Below, one piece after another: positions 1 to 12,584 of a stretch of 64,000 bases of DNA. The first letter of the stretch is position 1. Each line of letters starts with the position of its first letter. The position numbers and the translations under genes were made by a program. The notes beneath the pieces are model-generated. The model made no database searches. It worked only from the letters and a program-made list of their open reading frames with translations, and was not told the DNA's origin. Origin of the DNA: Aphidius gifuensis (lineage: Eukaryota > Arthropoda > Insecta > Hymenoptera > Braconidae); contig NC_057788.1 of assembly GCF_014905175.1 (NCBI RefSeq), positions 29,048,154-29,112,153 on the forward strand, in the 5' to 3' direction.

Positions 1-3000
1 CATAATCAATTTTTGTTATTTAAAGAAAATTATTTCCACGAAATTCATTGAAACCTATATAGCTGTCTCCTATGGAGATTTTTGCAAAAAAACTTCCGGC
101 TTGAATTTTTAAATAGTTAACTTTTCCATCATAAGGGTCACACTAATTAATCTTCATTGTCTAAATAATCAATTTTATATTTTTAAATAATCCATTAAAA
201 TTATAAATATAAAAAAATTTTAATTATTAAAAAATTTAAAAACAAAATACTGTATATATTTAACAAGTATTTTATAAAATATTTTTATAATTCAATTAAA
301 ATTTAGGTCGAGGTAGTAAAAATTTTTCAATTAATTAAATACATTATTTGAAATCACAGTAATGTAATTTTCTTGGTAAACTCAATTCACGCATCTCATT
401 GAATCCATTAAAACTTTATGATATTAAATCACAACCTGATTAAACTCTCATAAAAATAAAACAAAGAATTTACAAAGTATTTTTAATATTATATATTTAT
501 ATTTATACAATGAAATTAAATTTTTTTTAATATCTACATTCATTTCGAAAATACATTTACTGTGTGTTTATTTAAATTTATTTTTTCAAGTTTTAAGTAA
601 ACAAAGATAATTAAATTATCTAATATCATAAGGATAATTATAAGTCTTCAAAAGTTTAAATATTTTTTTTTCCATTCATTTAAGTACATCAAAGGTTACT
701 TTGAAATTTTTTTCTTTTATAAATATTATAAGAACATTAAGTATTGATTCAAGTAAGCCATTAGTATTTTTTTTTAAATAAAATGTTATTATTTAATAAT
801 TCGATAATATAAATTGTCGTGTATAAAATGTTGAGTACTTATCAGCATCAATGCTCTTCAAAGTATATATACTTTTTGAAAACTTTCAATCTTGTCAGAT
901 TACGTTGTTCAAGTGGAAAAGCTTCTATGAGAGTTTGGTTGGTTCAATCGATTATCAACCTCAAACGCCACAATGAATTCATTGCTTCGAAAAAAAAATT
1001 AGTTTTTCACGAAATAATGTGTGTAAAAAAATTATTTCATCAATTCAAAAGTTAATAATATCAATTATAATAACAATAATAAATTTATCAAATATTAATT
1101 AATTTATTTTTATAATTTTTTACATTTTTTCTATTTTATTTTCATGAAATTATAAATTTATGAGTTATAATTTATTTATCGTTAATTAAATAAATATGAG
1201 TTGAACAAAAAAAAATTATGTCATACATTTTATCAAAAAAAAATTAAATATTCATTATAAAATTTTAAATATAAATTGAATTTTTATTTTTCAACTCAGA
1301 CAATAATTGTGTTTTAATTATATTTTTTTTTTTTTTTTCATTACATAATTTACTTGACCCTAAAAAAAATGTACTTATTTAATATTTATTATATACAAAT
1401 TGAATTTACAATGTGAAAAACAAAATTTAAATATTTAAAAAAAAAACTAAATTTAAATTTTCATTTTAATATAATTAATATTTATCAATTTAATTATTTT
1501 CATTGTATACAGACAATTATAATTTCTTTTAATATATAAAATTATCTAATTAATATATAAACCAATTAATAAATTTAAATTATAAAAATATATATTAAAA
1601 ATAAAATTAAAAAAATGGTAAATAAAAATTTTATTGAATAAAATAAATTTATATTGATTCAAATAAATATGCCAAGTATGAAAAATCACAGTTCATTAAT
1701 TTCAAGTGCTTTTATCTGTAACATAATTCCCCAAAATAAAAGTTTTTTTTTTATTTTTGTAATACCTATTCTTCTATATAAATAAAAAAAATAAATAAAT
1801 GAATAAAACTCATAAACATGTGAATAAAATCACATGGATATATATATTTATGAAAAACTTTTTGATCCTTTTTGTTTGATAATACATGTATAAGATAACT
1901 GGCTAAAGTTGTGAGATGATTTGACGTAAATCTGATGTTTTATATAAGAAAGTGGTATACAGTTTGCCAACGTCAAAGTGATTGCTGAGTATAACACACG
2001 ATCAATTAAGATGATGGAAAGCAAAGTCATCCTTGGCCACTATGCCATTTTCAAACTTCCTTTTTACTATATTACTATTACTACTTATATTACTATATAC
2101 ACACAGACACACACATACACAAAAAACATCATAAATCCTGAGGAAGCCGTCATATAATCCCATTGAATCACATTTGACTGAGTTTCATTATCACAAAACC
2201 CCATGTACAAAGAGAAATAAATAAAAAAGAAAAAAATAAATATATCAATTTTTTTTATTTATTTTTTATTCTTATTTTTAGTATTTATTTATTTTTTTTT
2301 TTCTTCTGATTAATTAATTTATTCATTTTTCATTGTTTTTAAAACTATACTAAATTTTTTAATTGAAAATTAAATTTGAAAATTTATAAAAGGTTTTATA
2401 GTCATTTAAAAAACTAAAAAGAAAAAAATTAATTGTGTTTTTATAAATTTGTGTAATTATAAATTTATTTATTTTGAAAAATCAATTAATTAAATATTAA
2501 TTTGAATATAAATGAGAATAAATTTGGAGTAATTTATTCAATTGTTAATTTGTTTCTAATATGTGTAGAAAAATCATTTTAATATCATCAATTATTTTCA
2601 TTGCAATTATAATTTATTTGTTTCATTATAACAATTAATTGAGTATGTAATTATTTATTTATTCATTTTTTTTCATTTATATTATTTATAGTTTTGATAA
2701 TAAAAATTTTAGTATATTGTTTGTCATTTTACTACAATGTAAATGTCAACAACATTTTCACAATTTTCATCATAAAATTAAAATGGTAATTTTTTTTTAA
2801 ATTTTCATTTTTATCCATCAGTTTTATTTTTTCTATTTTAATTCTCTTTTTTTTTTTTTTTACTTTTGTATTCTTCGTAACGGTTAACGAGATCAACTGT
2901 TCCAATCAAATATGGTAATAAAGTGTCAAACTGAATTATAAAAAATTTGCAAACACGAGGGAAAAAAAAAAAAAAAAAAACACAAAAAATTATTGTCTCA

Positions 3001-4550
3001 ATATGTATTTCAAAATTTAATTTCCATTCGTTTTTTTTTTTTTTTTTAATTAAATTTTAGATTGTTCAGTTTGTGTTAATTAAAAAATCAAAGGAGACAT
3101 TGAAGATAATAAACCAATCAAAATTTCAAAGAGGACCTTTTATAGTTTTTAAAAAAAAAATTTAAGTGGAATAAAATTTAAAAAAAAAAAAAGAAGAATA
3201 AAAAATTGAAAGGATAGATAAAAAAAAATTTTTTTTTTTTAAATGAAAGAAAGATAATAAAAAATAAAAAAAAAATAAGTGTAGATATATAAATTCAGGT
3301 CGATCGAATGGATAAATCGTTTGGGTATTAATTCTTGACATTTACCAATGGGTGAAGATTTTCCCACGAGTGTGCGATAATCAGTTATCAGTTGATGAAA
3401 CAAGAGGTGAACTGCCAAGCCCAGTATCAAAATCGATTCATCCAATACAAGACTGAAAATCGATTTAGTCTGGAATTGACGTTTTTGCCTGGTTTTTTCA
3501 AAGTGCGATTAAACCAAACTCTTCCTCTCATTTCCAATTGAACCCCCTTCCTAAACAGTAAATGTACTCATCACCCCATCCATTAACCTCCATCTCTCCT
3601 TCTGTTTATTCTAAAAAAAAAAAAAAATTATTATTATTATTCTCATATTCCTCTTTTGACTGACCCCGGTGTATCTCTTCTCCCCATTTCCTATCATTGG
3701 CTATCACAATTTTACCACTGCCACTTTTCCTCACAACTGATCATTCGTAAATTACGGCACATCGTGCAGAATTTCGAAACCACGCCGGTAATCACGTGGA
3801 AACACATCGACCTATCCAAATCATAAATGAAATCAACCTTGCACGAAAATAAATCAAACAATTATATTTAAAATGATATATACAAATTTTATTTTTTAAT
3901 TATCAAACTATAGCATTTTAGCCAATGAAATTTATATACAAGTTAAATATAATTTTTGTTATTTAATTTATCAGCTTATAAAATTAAAAAGTAATTATAA
4001 TAATTATTATTTTTGATTTTAATTATACTTGATAAATGATTGTTATAAAATTGCAAGTCTTTTTTATAATTGATTAAAATTTTATTGATTTATTTTCTCA
4101 ATATGGAAATTAAATTATGTGACATTTATTATTTCGATCGAAATGTTAATACATATTTATAAATTTTTAAAATAGAATATTAGAATAACTAATACATCAC
4201 ACAAATTTATAATTTGAATATCTCTTTTTTATTTTTGGCATTTCTGATATGTTATTTTGATAAAAATTTAATTTGATGACCCAGACAGACATTTCAAAAT
4301 AAATAATAAAAATTCCAAAATTTTGTTTCTATAAATTTTTTAAATAATCATTAATTTTTTGTAATTAAAATTGACAAGATATTACAACAATTTTAATACA
4401 AAAAACATGACTTTATTGAAAATTAAATTGTCATTTAAAAATTATTACAAGAATATTTTTTTAAATTTATATTTTTAAAATCTATTTAACCGAGTGTTGA
4501 TAATGTAAATAATTTTACAAAACACGCATGCGCAATTTTATGAGTCTTCT
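1..4550. other. AT-rich intergenic DNA, no gene seen
   Basis: Long A/T homopolymer runs and no open frame with protein-like composition. A short frame at 819-1055 follows a TATAAA-like stretch (824-829) and is richer in G+C than its surroundings, but it resembles nothing I know and has no splice context. A patch at about 1860-2050 and a broader island at 3280-3840 are visibly less AT-rich and could be regulatory DNA. The second holds one Su(H)-like site at 3359-3367 on the minus strand. Nothing else is supportable. Confidence 0.6.
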
Positions 4551-4619
4551 TTGAAAGAGACAACAACAAAAAAAAAAAAATAAAACATATCTCATGCCAA
4601 GCAAGAGACAAATACACAA

Positions 4620-4718
4620 AGATTATCCACCAACACAGTTTGTAATAAGTCAACGAAGTATTCATTTTATAAAAAAATTACATCCAGTTGGTGTCGTGGA
4701 GCTCAACGACAGTACCAG
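4620..4718 (+). other. candidate 5' non-coding exon of the LRR gene
   Basis: A G/C-richer stretch ends with a textbook splice donor (CAG then GTGAGT at 4719). It lacks a long open frame, as expected of a leader exon. The first good plus-strand acceptor ahead of a coding start is at 8769-8770, 28 bases before the LRR start codon, so a roughly 4-kb first intron is plausible. The left boundary is a guess. A competing start is a TATATAAA box at 8503-8510, much nearer the gene. Confidence 0.35.
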
Positions 4719-7700
4719 GTGAGTGCATCTTGAATATATATCAATTTTATTAGTCTTTTATTGATCTATGAAAAAATGTTGACATCAAAATAATGCAACA
4801 ATGACATTTTGTTATTGTGTCAATAAAATTATCCATTTAAAAACCAAAACAATACAAAATTATTGAATTAAATTTGTTGATTTTTAATAAAATCATTAAC
4901 TAACAATAAAAATGAAAAAAAAATTAATAAATTACTCCAATTTATATTTTGATTTGACAATTTTTGGAAGGTTAAAATTGTGCGACGTAGATGATGCTGG
5001 TTTAGCAAATTTTGATGTCTTTTGCGCACACCTCACGTGACTCACCCTGACCTCAACTTGATTAAACGCGCGCGAAAATGTAAACATCTATTACGACAAT
5101 AATATATATATTTTAGTAATCTTTTTATCTAAATGTATCATTATCTCATAATATCCGGTATGTACAAATAAATAAAAAATTGCATAATGTATTTTATTTT
5201 TGTTATTAACACTCATTCAAATTAACAAAAAAAGAATTTAATATTTAAATTTTTTAATCATCATCATTAATGTACATACATATAGATATGTAAAATTATT
5301 TTTTTGATTTTTATTATCTGTTAAAATGTGTTTGTGTTAATAAAACACTCGTTTATTTAAATGACAAGTGATTCATTTTAAAATAAATATTTGAAACACA
5401 AAAGACGACGAAAAAAATAATAAATAAATCATTATGATAAATTATGCGGGCGATTTATTTGTATTAATTTATTTTAAAATAATACAAGATGTTTATTTTT
5501 TTTTAATTTATTAAATTAGTCATTATTATATATTTTTTTTTATTGTTTAAATAAATCATCAAAAAAAAATTGTTTATATTTTATTTTGAGCTTTTTTTCT
5601 TTTTTTTTTTTTAATTTAAATAAGCTATTAAATGTTAATAAAAATTATGAAAACACAAAATTATTTATTGACAAAAAAAAACATAAAATAATTTATATAA
5701 AATCATAACTAAAGTTTATTTTTAATGAAATATTATTTTGCATTTTCTTGAGATTAAAAATGCAAGAAATATTAATGATAATTTTAATTCAGAAAAAAAT
5801 TTAAATAACAATAAAAAAATATTGTTTACCTAAAATTAAAATCGGAGAAAAAATTTACATAATGAATATATAAATTAAATATAATTAAAAAACAAAAAAT
5901 TCATCGGAAAAAAATGTGACACATTCATGACAAATTTCACAAACAAAAAAAAAAAAAAAAAAAAAGATTTTTAAATAAAAACAAATTGATAAATATATTT
6001 GAAAAATAAAATGTTGATAGGGAAAAATAAATGTTGTATTTAGGGTTAGATAAACAAATAGATTATATAAAAAATAATCAAATAAAATATATCATTTTAA
6101 ACTTTGACATTTGAATTGTCGGGCAAAGATGTTGGTCGTCAAACTGATATCATGATATTAATGGTCGTTTAAATGAAAAAAAAAGTGTAAAACATTCAAG
6201 GCAAGATACGTAAAACTATTACTCAATTGTCGACGTTTTTTTTAACAATAAATACACACACACATGGACATTTATATAAAAAAAGTAAAATGAAAAAAAA
6301 AAAAAAATACCGTCACGTATCAAATGTTGGGTGGTAATTTGGCACGAAGAAGGCCAGACACTCTACAATAAAATATTGCATATATTACACATGTATTCAG
6401 ATATATCTTATTACGACAATTTTTTATAACACACATATTCATGTATTGAAAAAAACGTAGCTATATAATTTTTGTCTTGTTTTTTTTTTCTATTTTTTAT
6501 TTTTATTATTTGCTTATTTTCCACGATAAGAAAATGACATTTCCATTGGTTACGATAAAAATCGCTTGGGCATGATTTTTTTCTGATATTCAACTGGCCA
6601 TTATGTTTTGTTGAAAAAGACTTTTTTTTTTTTTTTTTATATTATATTTACTAGGAGAAAAAAAAAGCAATCTTGGTAAAATGTCTGTTTTATGATGCAT
6701 AGAAAAAATCAACGGAAAAGTTTTCAAATGTTGTAAAAGAAAAAAAATATATTTTATTTAACTAGAGAGGGATATTTAGTTTGATACTTTTATTAAAAAT
6801 AATATTTTTCTAGACAATTGAGTCTTTATTTTGTAAATTTTGTTTTCAATTTTATTTGGGTTTTTTTTTCGCGATAGAAATTGATTTTTTTAATTTGTAC
6901 CTTTTTTTTTTTTCGGCGGTCAGGGAGAGACAGAGGCAATTGAAATATATTTTTTGGGGAATTATATTTTTGTGATGATGATATAATAGACCGAATTAAT
7001 TGACAATTATTATTTTCCATGAAATTTTAAATGAAAAATATTTATGAAAATCATAATTGGAAAATTGATAAATAATTTATTTTAATTCATAGAATAAATT
7101 AATTTTCAATTTAAAAAAAAATATATATTTTACTCAAATTTTTATTTAAAAATTGATGTCTAAAAATTTAAATAGCCTGGCAAATTATAAATTAATTTCG
7201 ATGTTTATTATGAAATTCAACTACATAAATTTTATCCTACTTTTTTCCATAAAAAAAAAAACTTTTATCATTTTTAAATAAAATTAATTCAACAAATAAT
7301 TATATTGCTCAGATAAATTTTCCATCTTTTGATAAATTAATTCTCTTAAAGTTTAAAAATTTAACAGTAGTAATATATCAATAATACAAAGTAAAAAAAT
7401 AAAATATATATATAAATTAAATAAAGTCACTTAATTTAATTCACGTTGAATTCGTTATTTCAAGAGTCTGTCATGACCCTCAAAATTAATTTAAAAAAGT
7501 ACACTTAATCATTGTTCACGATATCATTTTTCATTTTATTAACCCACTTCATCTTCATACTGTAATTTTTTTTTATTTTCCTCTTTTTCTTGCATTCGAA
7601 AAAAAATATAATAAATAAAACAAAAAGTCCACTCAATAACAACATTAACCCCTGATACATAAAGTGCTTTTATCTTTTCTTATATTTTTTTTTTTTTTTT

Positions 7701-8770
7701 TTTCAAACTGTCGTTTCCGATTTGTCAAGTGAACCCCCAAGGCGAACCCTTTCTATCTAAATTTTATTTTTTTTTCATAAGTATTTTTATGCTGAAACTG
7801 TATAAATAACTGACAAATTTATTTCTTTCATCAATTTAAAAATCACGATGATCAATAATTTCTTTTTCATTACATTAATCAAACTATTTTCTTTTTTTTT
7901 TTTCTAATAAATATATTCTATTGTAAATTGATAAAGATATCAATTTTTTTTTATTTCATTTTTCATATAATCTTGTTGATAAAAAAAATTCATTAATCAT
8001 TTGAAATAATATTTTCTAAATTTCAAATAAATAATATATTGAATTAAACCAAATAAAATTTAAATACAAAAAAAAATTCTACATTATCCATCAAATATAA
8101 TATATGACTGTTCAATCTTCCCTTTAATATTTTTATGTATATCTCAATTTTTATTTCAAATTCAAATATATACTCACAGTGTGAATATCATAAAAGAAAA
8201 AAAAAAAAAAAAAAACAGCATAAAATCTCTTCCGGAAATACTATTGAGAAGCTCTTTTTCTTCTTCAACACGTATACACTCTCAAATAGAAAAAAAAATA
8301 TATATAAAAATAATAAAATAAAAGTATGAATATCTTGTGAAACGAGTGAGAAATGCAAATGGGCGCGAAACACAGACCGGAAATAGTATGAGAGTTTATA
8401 TTCACCAGGATTGTTTGAAAAGTCGAAGATAGAAAATCGGCGCCAAAGGCGGAGCTAACGAAAAAATTTTCAAGGGGTTGATTTTAGTTGGTTACAAGGA
8501 TATATATAAAGTTTTTGGCTCCAACCGAGCCTCAAATATACAACCCCCTAAAAGTCAAAGGTTGCCAACTTTTTTATATGTTATTTTTTTTTTTTTATTT
8601 GGCACTGGCTTTAATAGCAATATCATTTTTTTTTCTTTTCATTTCAATCAAAAATAAGTTTGATGATATATAAAAAGTATATACAACTTTTTAAAAAATA
8701 AATAAAAAAATATTCTTTATATTGTTTTTTATTTTTCATTTGATTAATTATGATATTTTTTATGTTACAG
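4719..8770 (+). other. probable long 5'UTR intron or intergenic DNA
   Basis: No coding frame is supported. The stretch is dominated by A/T runs. About 4980-5080 is less AT-rich and includes an E-box CACGTG. 8340-8560 is also G/C-richer and includes a TATATAAA box at 8503-8510 that could serve as core promoter for the downstream LRR gene. The region ends in an acceptor (TTATGTTACAG) at 8770. Small frames here are translations of homopolymer runs. Confidence 0.4.
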
Positions 8771-8798
8771 ATATTAAAGTTAAAATTGAAAAAGCAAT

Positions 8799-11054
8799 AT
8801 GGCTTTGTCAAGATTGGGAATAATATTATTGACATTAACAGTGTCATTGGTTAATTGTGGTGATATGGGTGAACAAGCATGTCCAATTGATTGTGAATGT
8901 CATTATTTTCGTATTAATTGGATAACTGATTGTTCAGAAAGTAATTTAACAAGTATACCATATGATGAATTAAGTCCAAATGTTTATATTCTTGATATGA
9001 ATAGTAATAGAATTGAACATATAGATACATTTCCAAAAGATATTAAATTACGTGGTTTACAAATGGCACATAATCGTATCACAAAATTAAATTCAACAAC
9101 ATTTAAAGAACTTCAGTATCTTGTTGAAGCTGATTTTTCATCAAATTTAATAACTAAAATTGACCCTGATGCATTTAAGTAAGTACATATATATTTTATG
9201 CACTCAATTTGAATAAATGAAATTGATTCAATTTAAAAATGAGTCTTTTATAAATTTATTATAGTTAATTTATATTGAAAAGAACTTTTATAATAACTAA
9301 ATAATTTTATAAAATCATTTTAAATGTAATTTTATTTAACCAAATTAATGTGTAAAAACGACTATATTATTTATTTTAATTACAGAGAGAGTCATGGTCT
9401 TATAACACTTGAATTACATAATAATCCATTGGATGATGTTGATGAGCCATTTCTTGATTGCAAAAGTTTAACATATTTGGATTTAAGTAATTGTGGTATC
9501 AAAAAGCTACATAATAGTTTTTTTAATAATACAACAAAGTTAAATAAACTTGATTTATCAGGAAATCCATTGATCAAAATTCAACCAGGACCATTTGATA
9601 ATTTATTAAATCTTGAATATTTAAAATTAAATAATTGCAGTATAAATTATATTGATTCACGATCATTTAAAAATCTTGAAAGTTTACGTGAATTAGAATT
9701 ATCAAATAATAGTTTATCATCAATAAATTGGACAAGTGTACTTGAGCCATTGATACGTCTTGAATATTTAAATATTGCAAATACAGATATTAGAAAATTA
9801 CCAGGTGATGCATTTGCACAAAATCATTATTTACGTCATCTTGATTTATCAAATAATATATTACATCATTTGGATATTGAATATACACTTGGACATAATT
9901 TACATAATTTACAAATACTTGATTTATCATATTGTGCATTACAAGATCGTTTATCAGAAGAAACATTTGGTAATTCATCAAAGTTACAAAAATTAAATCT
10001 CAGTGGTAATTCAATGTTTGCTGCTGATGAATTAGCTGCTGTACTAAAACACATGCCAAAATTAACTGAATTATCATTATCAAATTGTAGTTTAAAAAAA
10101 CTACCAGATGCATTTAATTATTTACATGAATTACGTACACTTGATATATCATATAATGCAATGTCTGATGCATTTGTTAGATTATTAACACCACTTAAAT
10201 CACTTGAGTATCTTGATATGTCATATTGTAATCTTGGATATGTTGGTAAAGATACATTTTCATATATGACTGAACTTAAAGAATTAATATTATCTGGTAA
10301 TGAGCTTGATACACTTGAACGTGATTTATTTGCAAATTTAACAAAATTAAAACGTCTTGAATTGAAAAATTGTCATTTTCGTACACCACTTGATACAAAT
10401 GTATTTGGTGAAGGACAATTATCAAATTTAATTGAGCTAAGTTTAAGTGGTAATCCATTGGCAATACCTAAAACTGGATCATTATTATCAGAACAATTAT
10501 CAAGTGTTGAAAAGCTTGATTTAAGTAATTGTAGTATTACAAAATTAAATGATAATATATTTTTATATAATGATAATATAACTGAGCTTAATTTATCGGG
10601 TAATAAATTAACTGGTGATTTGGGATTTTTAAAAAATTTAACACGTTTAACTAATTTAAATTTAAGTCATAATAATTTAACAACAGTTAAACCAGATATA
10701 TTTAATAATAATAAACAATTATTAAAATTAAATTTAATTGGTAATCCATTTGTTTGTAATTGTTCAATTGTTGAAATATGGAATTGGGCAACTGATAAAA
10801 TAAAAGGTAAAGATCTTTATGATTTTTTAATTGGTAGTCAACCAACTGAATTTGGTACTGGTGTTGGTAAACTTGGTGCTGTTAAAGGAAAAAAAATATT
10901 AAGTTGTGTTTATGATAATGAAACATATAAAAAAATAACAGCTAATAAAATGCAAGAAAGAAATGGTAAAAGTATATCAAGAAAAGGTGATTTTACACAA
11001 TATAGAACATGGGCTAAATATATTCGTGAATCAAATTGTAATAGTACATCATGA
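8799..11054 (+). CDS. secreted leucine-rich-repeat protein (two exons)
   Basis: Exons 8799-9178 and 9386-11054 join in frame across a 207-bp GTAAGT...CAG intron to give 682 residues. The N-terminus has a hydrophobic signal peptide (about residues 1-20). A cysteine cluster of the LRRNT type follows (ACPIDCECHYF, then CSES). The body is an uninterrupted run of about 20 leucine-rich repeats of the L..L.LS.N.L form with many N-glycosylation sequons. It closes with an LRRCT-like cap starting NPFVCNCS with a late paired Cys. No transmembrane segment or TIR domain follows, so it is probably secreted or matrix-associated rather than a Toll receptor. Extracellular LRR proteins of this form usually bind proteins in adhesion, matrix or signalling. 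I cannot assign an orthologue. A likely poly(A) signal AATAAA lies at 11579-11584. The start is chosen because it sits 28 bases after an acceptor and opens a signal peptide. Confidence 0.9.
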
Positions 11055-12584
11055 TATAAAGCTAAGCTTGATCCAGTGCTCGATGAAATTGAAGACTTAA
11101 TCTTAAGCGAACCGCGGATTGAGCTATAATACTGATGACAATTTGCTTTTTTTTTATTTTTATTAGTTTTAAGTTTACTTTATACTCATACATAGACAGA
11201 AAAAAAAAGTTAATTTCTCTTTCCTAGTCTTGTCGAGATTCAATGACGAGTCTTGCCCATCATTTTGGTTTTTTTTTTTATTATTTTTTGTTTAATACTG
11301 CCCTTTAAATAATAATCCGAATCAATCAAATATGATTGTGCCATTTTTCATTGAACTAGATTTATCTTTAAAATAAAATAAAAAAAAAATATGCCAATGT
11401 TTAAAAAACAATATATATACATATATATTATATATAAACTTTTGAAAAATAAATGTGTAGAATTGAAAAAGAGAATGAACAAGAAAAAAAAAAAATTAAT
11501 TTAAGCAATACTATATTTAAGTTGTAATATGTATCATAAATTTAAATATATTTTCAATGATTTATGTAAACCTGATGTAATAAAATCTTTCAAAGAAAAA
11601 ATTTCGAAATTATTTCGAAACACAATTGAGATGATATTAATGTTTTTTTTTTTTTCTACAAAATTACATTTCCTTTTTTAAATTTCATTAAACGTTCAAT
11701 ATAAAAATGACCTCGAGTTTAAATTAATGAATAAATCTGTAGTAGTGAGAATTAAGTTCAACCAAGTCATGTGCAGTATCGTTAAATATGTGCAACTTAC
11801 AAAACGTTATCAAACCACACATTGCAACTACTATTATGCAATCTAAAAATAAAAAATATTCTACAATATAAAACCAACAACCTATATTATTTACAAAAGA
11901 AAAAAAATGAATAAATATTTATAAATAAAAATAGAAAAAAAATAAAAATAGAATAGTGTCTTACAATCAAAACAATTTAATTAAAATTATTTTTTTAAAA
12001 CATAAAAATCAATAATAAGTCATTAGTCATTACTGACCTTAAAAAAATAATAAAAAATTTATTGATTCATCACCAAAAAATAAAAAAATACTCAGTTTAA
12101 AAATTAATATAAAAATAAACCTTGACAATTTTTATTTTAAAAAAATAAGTCGGATTTCCTAGTTATAATATTAATAATAATAAAAATTTTAAATAACACG
12201 TGCTGTATGATAAAATTTCCCTTTCCATTCTCGAAATTTGTTTCTCTTTCAAGCGTTAGAGTTTGTCTTTTTCTATCAGTGTCAATAAGTGGTTTATACT
12301 GCGGACAAAGTAAACGTAACTTTGGTCAGTCTGTTGATAAATCTTGGATTGAAGAGACATGCGAGTCAATAAAAACGACAAACGCAAATACACAATCAAT
12401 TGTCACTTATCCAGTATTGATCAATCACAGACTCATAATTATTGTTTGTAGTATTTTTTATCTTTTTTTTTTTTTTTATCAAACTTTATCTACATTTTTA
12501 CTATTTAAATAATTTATTTAACATTTAAACTATCAATTAGATTATTTTTTTGTAATTTTTATTAGTCATTTAAATTTATAAATC
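11055..12584. other. 3'UTR of LRR gene, spacer, and leader of hydrolase gene
   Basis: The 3'UTR probably runs to the AATAAA at 11579-11584. 11640-12190 is featureless AT-rich spacer. 12200-12440 is less AT-rich and directly precedes the hydrolase start. It is best read as its promoter and 5'UTR rather than as the 101-codon frame it happens to contain, whose C-terminal half is encoded by poly-T. Confidence 0.5.

Noticed and set aside
819..1055. 78-codon frame after a TATAAA-like stretch
   Set aside because: Isolated, no splice or poly(A) context, no recognisable protein; composition not clearly coding.
9392..10464. several frames opposite or within the LRR gene
   Set aside because: They mirror the leucine-rich repeat codons in other frames.
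8799..11054. Toll-like receptor
   Set aside because: No transmembrane segment or TIR domain after the LRRCT cap; the frame stops soon after it.
12207..12512. 101-codon frame upstream of the hydrolase
   Set aside because: Its second half is encoded by poly-T and it lies where the hydrolase leader is expected.
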